This document shows positions 7,163-11,780 of a DNA stretch of 11,780 bases, piece by piece. Each line of letters starts with the position of its first letter. The first letter of the stretch is position 1. The stretch spans positions 1 to 11,780 of the forward strand of contig JAHFGR010000022.1 of NCBI GenBank assembly GCA_023247345.1. The letters are read 5' to 3'. The notes under the pieces were generated by a model. It was not told the origin of the DNA. It did not search any database and saw only the letters and a list, made by a program, of their open reading frames with translations. Both the position numbers and the translations under genes were made by a program. Source of the stretch: Microcaldota archaeon (lineage in GTDB: Archaea > Micrarchaeota > Micrarchaeia > Anstonellales > Bilamarchaeaceae).

Positions 7163-8224
7163 TTACCTTAAAAAAGGAGAAATACATTTAGGTTTATCGA
7201 CAATTAACCGATTATTGTGAAATATTCTTCCACCCCAGAATACACCGTATAGTCTGAAATCTGTGGGATCTTCAGCTATACGTATTTCATCTCCAAATAC
7301 ATGGACTTCTCCACCGTACATCTCAGATCCAACAGTACCTTTGCAACCTCCTTTAAGATATATAACTCCACCATGCATACCAGAACCAACAAGATACGTA
7401 TTGCCGCAGATGACGATTATTCCGTCTTCCATAAGAGGGCCTACATCAACATGAACATTTCCTTTTACTATAATTTTTCCGCCTTGCATTTTCCATCCAA
7501 CATAATGAATTTTAATATTGCCTTCTATTATAATTAAACCGTCTTCCATATCCTGTCCAGCTCCCCAAGAATTTCCTTTTATGATTATAGTTCCTCCTTT
7601 CATACCCTGCCCGGGATCATGACCAACATTGCTTTCAACAATGATTTTACCACCGCTCATTTCCTTTCCAAGGTAATTATTATCGTAAAGTAACTCAATG
7701 CCAGATATATCCAAAGAAGCAGCAGCTGGATTTCCTTTTATTAAAATACTGCCACTGCGCATTCCTGTAGCGCACCAGTGTCCGGCATCCCCATATATTG
7801 TTACATGCTTTGTATTTTGCATGCAAAGATAATCAATTTTTACTTGAAGATGCTGGACAGAGATAGTATAATTTTTATCTTTTCCATGGTTTATCAGTAC
7901 ACTTAGAAATAACCCGGCTTTTTTCTGAAAAAATTCTTCATCCTGAAATGCTGCTAGTGCTATGCTAAATTTTTCTACATCTTTGGATGAGTAATTAATA
8001 TCCTTTACCAAATCAGCAATAATCTGAAGCGCCGTTGGATGTTGGTGATGAATCAGATGAAAATCAGGACTAAACTTAAGCCATGCATCTGTTAATTGCT
8101 GCAATGTTTGATCATTTTTTATATCGAGTTGTCGCACTTCGTGACTTGACTCTGGTTTGTATCTGCCAAATCTATCTACCATAGAAGTTCTTGCAGAAAT
8201 TAGTCGTTGCGCGCTAGCTAACAT
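7163..8224 (-). CDS. GXGXG beta-helix repeat protein with shared N-terminal tag (cassette gene 4)
   Basis: A 353-residue protein. Residues 19-35 carry FGRYKPESSHEVRQLDI, the motif shared by all four cassette proteins. Residues 36-125 look helical, with conserved INYSxxDVEKFSI and KAGLFLSVLI shared with the upstream paralogue. Residues 138-340 hold about nine repeats of the form M-x-G-G-x-I-I-I-x-G-N-x-x-x-x-x-G, the hallmark of the GXGXG right-handed beta-helix of formylmethanofuran dehydrogenase subunit C and the glutamate synthase C-terminus. No other Fwd or GltB parts are present, so a metabolic role of that kind is not supported; a structural or scaffold role is inferred. There is no signal peptide or membrane helix. 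A strong GAGGT sits 6 nt before the ATG, and the upstream stop is 4 nt away, so it is co-transcribed. Confidence 0.82.
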   Translation of the reverse strand: MLASAQRLISARTSMVDRFGRYKPESSHEVRQLDIKNDQTLQQLTDAWLKFSPDFHLIHHQHPTALQIIADLVKDINYSSKDVEKFSIALAAFQDEEFFQKKAGLFLSVLINHGKDKNYTISVQHLQVKIDYLCMQNTKHVTIYGDAGHWCATGMRSGSILIKGNPAAASLDISGIELLYDNNYLGKEMSGGKIIVESNVGHDPGQGMKGGTIIIKGNSWGAGQDMEDGLIIIEGNIKIHYVGWKMQGGKIIVKGNVHVDVGPLMEDGIIVICGNTYLVGSGMHGGVIYLKGGCKGTVGSEMYGGEVHVFGDEIRIAEDPTDFRLYGVFWGGRIFHNNRLIVDKPKCISPFLR

Positions 8225-8228
8225 CTAC

Positions 8229-9239
8229 TTACCTCGAGCATATTAATTTCCCTCTGTGATAAATTTTTCCTCCAAAAACTGAATCAAGAGAAGTAAAACC
8301 ATCGCCTTGGATGTGAATTTCACCGCCTTGCATTTGATAACCGATATTCTCGCAGTTTCCCACGATATAAATTTTACCTCCTTTCATGTGTGCTCCTGCG
8401 TATTCTAAGTTTCCATGAATTTTAATAAAGCCACCAGACATACTCGCTCCAGCAGTACCTCTTAAAACATTGCTATAAATTAGAATCCAACCACCTTTCA
8501 TTTCATGACCAACATAACTTTCTGGATATGTATTTCCTCTAAGTATTATACCTCCTCCTTCCATATGATACCCAATACGAAAAGATGTGTTTCCGTTAAC
8601 AATTATCCTTCCGCCTTTCATGCAATCTCCTAGATTAGCACGTACATCACCGTTTATCAAAACCAAGCCGCCAATCAGGTGGAGACCACAAGAAGAGAGG
8701 GCATTACCATTGACAGATCCGCTTCCATTACTCATTAATTCTGCAAAATTATGTCTGACGTCCCCAATAACACGAACGTTTTTAGTATTTCTATAAGCTA
8801 GATAGTCAACAGGCAAAGCCAGGTGTTTGGTATGGACGACATAATTTTCATCTTTTCCACTATTTATCAAAGCGCTAAGAAAAAGTCCTGCTTTACCGGA
8901 AAAATTTTCCTCTTCCTGATCTTCTTGAAATTCTGCAAGCATGATGCTGAATTTTTCAACATCTTCAGCAGAATAATTAATATTTTTTATGGCCTTTAAA
9001 GCATTTGAATAACCTTCTTCGAGCTCTTGGATAGGATATTTGATGTATGTCGGATTGTACTCGCCATGCACATCTGTAGAGAAATTTTTCCAGGCTTGCT
9101 TTAATTGTTTAAGAGCTTCGTTTTCTTTAACATCTGCGCTGCGAACGGATTGAGGACGTTCTTGTTTATATCTACCAAAATTTCTCGATATAGTTGTGTT
9201 TGTAATAACCCTTACATTTTGTTGTGCGAGAGCAAACAT
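8229..9239 (-). CDS. GXGXG beta-helix repeat protein with shared N-terminal tag (cassette gene 3)
   Basis: A 336-residue paralogue of the following gene with the same layout: tag FGRYKQERPQSVRSADV at 21-37 (the most divergent of the four, with Q-S for H-E), a helical region to about 130 containing INYSAEDVEKFSIMLAEFQ and KAGLFLSALINSGKD, and GXGXG-type repeats from about 152 to 333 (units such as MKGGRIIVNGN, MEGGGIILRGN, MKGGKIYIVGN). The family is that of FwdC and GltB C-terminal domains, but nothing here suggests methanofuran or glutamate metabolism. Upstream in-frame starts exist at 9248 (GTG) and 9245 (ATG). The ATG at 9239 is chosen because GTGAT lies 4 nt before it and the N-terminus then aligns with the paralogues. 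The preceding gene ends at 9248, so the genes nearly touch. Confidence 0.82.
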   Translation of the reverse strand: MFALAQQNVRVITNTTISRNFGRYKQERPQSVRSADVKENEALKQLKQAWKNFSTDVHGEYNPTYIKYPIQELEEGYSNALKAIKNINYSAEDVEKFSIMLAEFQEDQEEENFSGKAGLFLSALINSGKDENYVVHTKHLALPVDYLAYRNTKNVRVIGDVRHNFAELMSNGSGSVNGNALSSCGLHLIGGLVLINGDVRANLGDCMKGGRIIVNGNTSFRIGYHMEGGGIILRGNTYPESYVGHEMKGGWILIYSNVLRGTAGASMSGGFIKIHGNLEYAGAHMKGGKIYIVGNCENIGYQMQGGEIHIQGDGFTSLDSVFGGKIYHRGKLICSR

Positions 9240-9247
9240 AAACATCA

Positions 9248-10102
9248 CTAAAACAAAATAACTCCGATTTCACGCCCGAGGTCATCATTGGCACCTATAT
9301 TAGAAAAACTAAAGTCAGCAACACTGCGAGCTAGTAGACCGATATAAGAATTACATCTCCACAACTTTCTAGCATGTTCTTTGAATGGCTTGTTTATCGG
9401 AATTCTAAATCTTTTATCATAATCGTACCAAGTATCTGACTCCTTAGCAAAATTCTCAACTTGATGGACATTCTCTCCATCGACTTTTAGTTCGTATTCA
9501 CAACCAACTATGATTTTCTGGTCGTTTGGTTGTGAATAGATCGATCCGACTTTTTTTGGAGGATCGGGATATCTGTTGATGCCCAAGTTTACTAGCTCAA
9601 AGTCTGGATGTTCGACTACTAATGCACAATTTGCTTTTCCTCTGAATTGTTCTGGGACAATGAAAGAAATAGAGTATTTTACATGCCCATAATTATTTTC
9701 AAAAACAACCTCTTCGCCGAATGGTTTATCAGGTGCCTCGTAAATAATTAAAGTTCCTGTCCATGCAGCATATCTATAAAGTTGTTTATGAAACTCTGTG
9801 TTTCTTGTTTCTGTTAGAATCCTGTCATGAACATAATTCGGAACGATTAATTTTCCTTCTCTTTTGGCTAGCTCTAGTGCTTCAAAGACATTCATAATTC
9901 CTGCAACTTCTATTACTGTCTTTGCTAATTCCGGGTCTTGTGATCTTAGCATTTCTCTTCTTGCTCTTAGTTGCTCTATTTCCATGCCAGTAATATCTGC
10001 TTGCCTTACTTCATGGCTTGGTTCTGGATTATATCTTCTAAATGGATCGCTTGCTCGCGTAACAGTAGGAATGGCTCTTACTAATCTTTGTGAACTAATC
10101 AT
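9248..10102 (-). CDS. unrecognised tagged protein, paralogue of its upstream neighbour (cassette gene 2)
   Basis: A 284-residue protein with tag FRRYNPEPSHEVRQADI at 21-37. A helical stretch follows with REMLRSQDPE and FEALELAKREGKLIVPN. Then comes a probably beta-rich core (about 82-185) with AAWTGTLIIYEAPDKPFG, SISFIVPEQFRGKANCALVV and EHPDFELVNLG, and a C-terminal part with IPI, HARKLWR and DDLGREIGVIL. The same landmarks occur in the same order in the upstream gene, so the two are tandem duplicates. I do not recognise the domain and see no catalytic signature, signal peptide or membrane helix. In-frame GTGs at 10126 and 10111 are possible starts. ATG 10102 is preferred because GTGAT sits 4 nt before it and M-I-S-S-QRL aligns with the start of cassette gene 4. 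It overlaps the upstream gene end by 8 nt, indicating translational coupling. Confidence 0.78.
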   Translation of the reverse strand: MISSQRLVRAIPTVTRASDPFRRYNPEPSHEVRQADITGMEIEQLRARREMLRSQDPELAKTVIEVAGIMNVFEALELAKREGKLIVPNYVHDRILTETRNTEFHKQLYRYAAWTGTLIIYEAPDKPFGEEVVFENNYGHVKYSISFIVPEQFRGKANCALVVEHPDFELVNLGINRYPDPPKKVGSIYSQPNDQKIIVGCEYELKVDGENVHQVENFAKESDTWYDYDKRFRIPINKPFKEHARKLWRCNSYIGLLARSVADFSFSNIGANDDLGREIGVILF

Positions 10103-10928
10103 GTGAATCACTTGTGTTAGAAGCACTTGCCAACGGTACTAAATGCACATTGAACGTATGACCGCGTCTACCGTACGCATCGACGATACACTTCCCGTTG
10201 GCGAACTCTTCAACGAAGCGGAGGAGAGGTGTAATATTAGCTACTTTAAAACGCCATAAATATCTTGCATGGTCTGAAGAAACAACTGCTACTCCAATAG
10301 GAATTCCCTGGTCTGTTAAATAGCGACCATTTTCTTTAGGAAATTGTTCGATTAAATGAACTTCTGCTTCTTTTGCTAATCTGATTTCATATTTATTTTT
10401 TCCTAGATCTACTAACTTGAAGTCTGGATGATCGATTGCCAATGCACAATTAGTTTTTCCTTGGAATTGTTCTGGAATTGTGAAAGAGATAGAATAATTT
10501 ACCTTATAGTACTCCCAACTATAAAAAACTTTTTTACCAAATTTTTTATCTGGTGCTTCGTAAATAAGTAAAGTTCCTGTCCATACTGGATAATTTTGTT
10601 TTAAGTATTCTTGATCTATTGTTTTAGTTAAAATTCCGTCGTGAATATCGTTTGGAACTATTAGCTTTCCTTCTTGTTTGGCTAAGGCGAGCGCTTCGAA
10701 GAAGTTTAGATCACGATGAAATTCGATTACTTGTTTTACTTGCTCTGGGTCCATGCTTCTTAGCATTTCCCTTGTTCTTCTTGCTTGTTCAACGTATGAT
10801 TGACCTGCAACATCTGCTTGTCTTACTTCATGACGCTCTATTCCATTATATCTGCCAAATTGCCTATTAGCAGCTAGTCTTGTTGGCTCATGACGCATTG
10901 CCCAAGGCTCACGACTTAATGTCCTCAT
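10095..10928 (-). CDS. unrecognised tagged protein, first gene of the four-gene cassette
   Basis: A 277-residue protein. The tag FGRYNGIERHEVRQADV is at 24-40. Residues 45-88 are helical with REMLRSMDPE and FEALALAKQEGKLIVPN. The core at about 88-180 contains YPVWTGTLLIYEAPDKKFG, SISFTIPEQFQGKTNCALAI and DHPDFKLVDLG. The C-terminal part has GIPIGVAVVSSDHARYLWR and DAYGRRG. It is clearly paralogous to the next gene. The fold and function are unknown; conserved Trp, Tyr and Pro suggest a beta-sandwich-like or binding domain, which is only inference. No signal peptide is seen: the N-terminus is Arg-rich and lacks a hydrophobic core. The ATG lies about 27 nt from the centre of a TATA box and has no ribosome binding site, so translation is probably leaderless. 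A later in-frame ATG at residue 11 is an alternative. Confidence 0.8.
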   Translation of the reverse strand: MRTLSREPWAMRHEPTRLAANRQFGRYNGIERHEVRQADVAGQSYVEQARRTREMLRSMDPEQVKQVIEFHRDLNFFEALALAKQEGKLIVPNDIHDGILTKTIDQEYLKQNYPVWTGTLLIYEAPDKKFGKKVFYSWEYYKVNYSISFTIPEQFQGKTNCALAIDHPDFKLVDLGKNKYEIRLAKEAEVHLIEQFPKENGRYLTDQGIPIGVAVVSSDHARYLWRFKVANITPLLRFVEEFANGKCIVDAYGRRGHTFNVHLVPLASASNTSDSHD

Positions 10929-10950
10929 GTCATAAAATTAGTAAAGAAGT

Positions 10951-10959
10951 GTTTATAAG
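10951..10959 (-). promoter_or_regulatory. TATA box of the four-gene tagged cassette
   Basis: On the minus strand this reads CTTATAAAC. Its centre is about 27 nt from the first base of the ATG at 10928, the classic archaeal distance between TATA box and transcription start. That predicts a leaderless mRNA beginning at or next to the ATG. The box sits directly after the stop codon of the upstream cgi121 gene (10961), so the cassette can be controlled on its own. Confidence 0.6.
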
Positions 10960-10960
10960 A

Positions 10961-11356
10961 TTAGTCCTTTATTCTGCTGAGCGACATGTGCTCGAGCGAA
11001 AGCGCATCTGCTTCTTTTTTTAATTCAGATTTCTTTTCTTTTGCATTTAAAGCCTTGAGAATTTTTTTCTTATCACTGTTAAATAATATTAAAAATGCGA
11101 CATTGTTTTTCGGCATTGAAATTTTCATTGCACTGGTAATATCACGCTTACCAGTCAGCCAAAGCAAAAATTCGTATTTGAACTTATTGGCGATATTTTT
11201 CTTATCTTTAAAACTTTTCTCCGCTAGAAACCAGGCAAGATCCAATTCATCTTTTGATTTAATGGATGGGGGGTCGATTAATAGCGCATCAAAATTATCG
11301 CAAACCTTTAAAGCTTCCTCAATACTAGTATTGTATCCGATAAGTGCCACAATCAT
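10961..11356 (-). CDS. cgi121: KEOPS complex subunit Cgi121
   Basis: A 131-residue protein matching the small Cgi121/TPRKB family. KEOPS makes the N6-threonylcarbamoyl modification at A37 of ANN-decoding tRNAs, and Cgi121 binds the tRNA 3' CCA end and the Bud32 kinase. The diagnostic stretch is at about 52-90: KKNIANKFKYEFLLWLTGKR, then DITSAMKI and NNVAFLILF, closely resembling the archaeal pattern A-N-S-F-x-x-E-I-L-x-x-x-S-G-x-x-Q-I-x-x-A-I-K. The C-terminal helix (LSLEHMSLSRI) also fits. Longer in-frame starts exist (ATG 11404, GTG 11449). ATG 11356 is chosen because a strong GGAGG (complement of 11365-11369) sits 8 nt upstream and the length then fits the family. No other KEOPS genes are in the window. 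Confidence 0.75.
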   Translation of the reverse strand: MIVALIGYNTSIEEALKVCDNFDALLIDPPSIKSKDELDLAWFLAEKSFKDKKNIANKFKYEFLLWLTGKRDITSAMKISMPKNNVAFLILFNSDKKKILKALNAKEKKSELKKEADALSLEHMSLSRIKD

Positions 11357-11375
11357 CGAGAGATCCTCCGTGTTT

Positions 11376-11452
11376 CCCAATTGTTGCAATGCAACAATGG
11401 GCATCTTGAAATTCCAGCAGGAATTTTGAGAGCTAGTGACGTAAGTCACTGG
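11376..11452 (-). other. three consecutive short hairpins in the cgi121 leader
   Basis: Three inverted repeats sit in a row. The first, at 11376-11401, is a stem of 8 bp (ATTGTTGC/GCAACAAT) extended by CCC/GGG across one bulged A, with a 3-nt loop. The second, at 11410-11427, is AAATTCC/GGAATTT with loop AGCA. The third, around 11433-11452, is AGTGAC/GTCACT with loop GTAA, extendable by a G-U and a G-C pair. They lie between the predicted promoter and the GGAGG of cgi121, so they would form a structured leader. None carries a U-tract. Confidence 0.5.
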
Positions 11453-11480
11453 ATTTTGTGCTATGCCGACAATTCATAAT

Positions 11481-11524
11481 GTTTTAAAAGTGTGTATATT
11501 ATTAATATATTACTATTTTTATAA
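11481..11524 (-). promoter_or_regulatory. candidate TATA boxes for cgi121
   Basis: Two minus-strand candidates are visible: CTTTTAAAAC (complement of 11481-11490) and TTATAAAAAT (complement of 11515-11524). They would place the transcript start near 11455 or 11490, giving a leader of roughly 100-135 nt that includes all three hairpins. The sequence does not decide between them. Confidence 0.35.
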
Positions 11525-11528
11525 GAGA

Positions 11529-11536
11529 TATAAAAT
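11529..11536 (+). promoter_or_regulatory. TATA box for the plus-strand leader RNA and S8e gene
   Basis: TATAAAAT on the plus strand, with a second box TTTATAAG about 10 nt upstream, predicts transcription from about 11548-11560. That start lies about 170 nt before the probable S8e start codon, so the GC-rich hairpin region would be transcribed as its leader. With the cgi121 boxes it forms a divergent promoter. Confidence 0.45.
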
Positions 11537-11581
11537 CCTGAAGATAGCCGAATCAGGATGCCAAATTTATTAGGATGGCAT
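11535..11581 (+). other. two adjoining inverted repeats at the start of the plus-strand transcript
   Basis: ATCCTGA (11535-11541) pairs with TCAGGAT (11553-11559), and ATGCCA (11558-11563) pairs with TGGCAT (11576-11581). The two stems overlap by two bases, so they would compete if on one RNA. The predicted transcript start falls within them, so as DNA they could also be operator-like palindromes. Confidence 0.35.
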
Positions 11582-11644
11582 CGAACGGCTGGCGGGAGTA
11601 CGCGAGCAATGCGAGCAGGATCGAGAAGAGTAGCACTCTTCTAG
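11558..11644 (+). CDS. possible 28-aa leaderless upstream ORF
   Basis: The ATG at 11558 lies about 26 nt from the centre of the TATA box at 11529-11536, the position expected of a leaderless start. The frame begins MPNLLGWHRT, is rich in Arg, Ala and Gly and stops with TAG at 11642-11644. It has no recognisable homology. Composition (GC-rich, hairpin-dense) points more to structured RNA than to coding, so this is a low-confidence candidate. Confidence 0.15.
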   Translation: MPNLLGWHRTAGGSTRAMRAGSRRVALF

Positions 11645-11679
11645 AGATTTGCTCCGCAGAGCAAACGGAGTCTCACGCC
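11591..11679 (+). ncRNA. candidate structured RNA domain in the S8e leader
   Basis: GGCGGGAG at 11591-11598 can pair with CTCACGCC at 11672-11679 (7 of 8 positions), closing a domain with two strong internal hairpins: AGAAGAGT/ACTCTTCT with a 3-nt loop (11624-11642) and TTTGCTC/GAGCAAA with a 4-nt loop (11648-11665). A weaker GCG-based hairpin lies at 11601-11613. GC content is clearly above the AT-rich surroundings, typical of structured RNA in such genomes. It does not fit tRNA, SRP RNA or RNase P RNA. It may be a leader element of the downstream ribosomal protein gene or an independent small RNA. Confidence 0.35.
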
Positions 11680-11717
11680 TAATTGAAGGAAGACAGAAGT
11701 GCCATGAGCAAACGGAG
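11659..11717 (+). repeat. 12-nt direct repeat overlapping the S8e ribosome binding site
   Basis: GAGCAAACGGAG occurs at 11659-11670 and again at 11706-11717. The second copy contains most of the GGAGG Shine-Dalgarno (11714-11718) of the S8e start. The segment 11648-11656 (TTTGCTCCG) is complementary to parts of both copies, so alternative pairing is possible. Confidence 0.6.
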
Positions 11718-11728
11718 GACATGAGACG

Positions 11729-11780
11729 ATGCAACAATATCATAAACCACATACAAAGAAAGTAAGTTCTGGAACAGGCG
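11729..11780 (+). CDS. rps8e: probable ribosomal protein S8e, N-terminal part
   Basis: The frame starts at ATG 11729 and is open to the window edge, giving 17 residues that begin MQQYHKPHTKKVSSGTG. Archaeal S8e, a small-subunit ribosomal protein, starts with an aromatic-basic stretch followed by K-K/R-x-S/T-G-G, which this resembles. A good GGAGG lies 10 nt upstream. So few residues are visible that the name is tentative. An alternative ATG at 11721 runs into a stop after 14 codons. The long structured leader and SD-containing repeat would fit autoregulation, common for ribosomal proteins. Confidence 0.4.
   Translation, partial: MQQYHKPHTKKVSSGTG

Noticed and set aside
7163..9239. formylmethanofuran dehydrogenase subunit C (methanogenesis)
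   Set aside because: Only the repeat fold matches; the N-terminal domains differ and no other Fwd/Fmd subunit is nearby.
7163..10928. N-terminal signal peptides or pilin-type leaders in the tagged proteins
   Set aside because: The first 20 residues are Arg/Ser/Thr-rich without a continuous hydrophobic core, so Sec, Tat or class III signals are not supported.
10986..11429. 147-codon plus-strand open frame opposite cgi121
   Set aside because: It is the antisense shadow of a recognisable Cgi121 protein and has no family features of its own.
11591..11679. tRNA gene in the GC-rich hairpin region
   Set aside because: The loops are only 3-4 nt, there is no T-loop TTC sequence and no 7-nt anticodon loop.
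11570..11752. 60-codon minus-strand open frame over the hairpin region
   Set aside because: It runs antisense through the hairpins and the S8e start, has no ribosome binding site or family features, and its composition reflects the structured RNA.

Overview
This is an AT-rich archaeal window. Archaeal signs are TATA boxes about 25-33 nt upstream of start codons, Shine-Dalgarno sites of the GGTGAT type, a KEOPS Cgi121 subunit, a probable S8e ribosomal protein N-terminus and a type IV-pilus-like ATPase/platform pair. The compact, low-complexity style and many unrecognised proteins would suit a DPANN-type lineage, but the sequence alone does not prove that.

Left part (1-5736, all minus strand, read right to left): a putative cytoplasmic secretion or pilus module. 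It starts with a winged-helix plus long coiled-coil protein (4015-5736). A period-7 repeat and an own promoter follow, then a FlaI/TadA-family secretion ATPase (2062-3849), two tiny back-to-back ORFs (2060-1967), an acidic coiled-coil protein (344-1966), and the N-terminus of a TadC/FlaJ-like membrane platform protein (1-300, running off the window). No pilin, prepilin peptidase or ArlH is visible. The coiled-coil and winged-helix proteins look like cytoplasmic partners of the ATPase, but that is inference.

Middle (5737-7156): a divergent promoter region, then a plus-strand protein carrying four degenerate winged-helix-like repeats separated by Glu-rich linkers.

Right-centre (7163-10928, minus): a compact four-gene cassette driven by a TATA box that predicts a leaderless mRNA. 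Genes 1 and 2 (10095-10928, 9248-10102) are paralogues with an unrecognised domain. Genes 3 and 4 (8229-9239, 7163-8224) are paralogues with GXGXG beta-helix repeats, as in FwdC and the glutamate synthase C-terminus. All four share the same short motif near the N-terminus (F-G/R-R-Y-x-x-E-x-x-H-E-V-R-Q-x-D-I) although the two families are otherwise unrelated. This is the best candidate for an undescribed system: different cargo folds bearing a common N-terminal tag.

Right end (10961-11780): Cgi121 (minus) and a probable S8e start (plus) diverge from a 372-nt region full of short perfect stem-loops. The S8e leader holds a GC-rich multi-hairpin domain and a 12-nt repeat that duplicates the sequence around its Shine-Dalgarno site, suggesting a structured RNA or translational switch.
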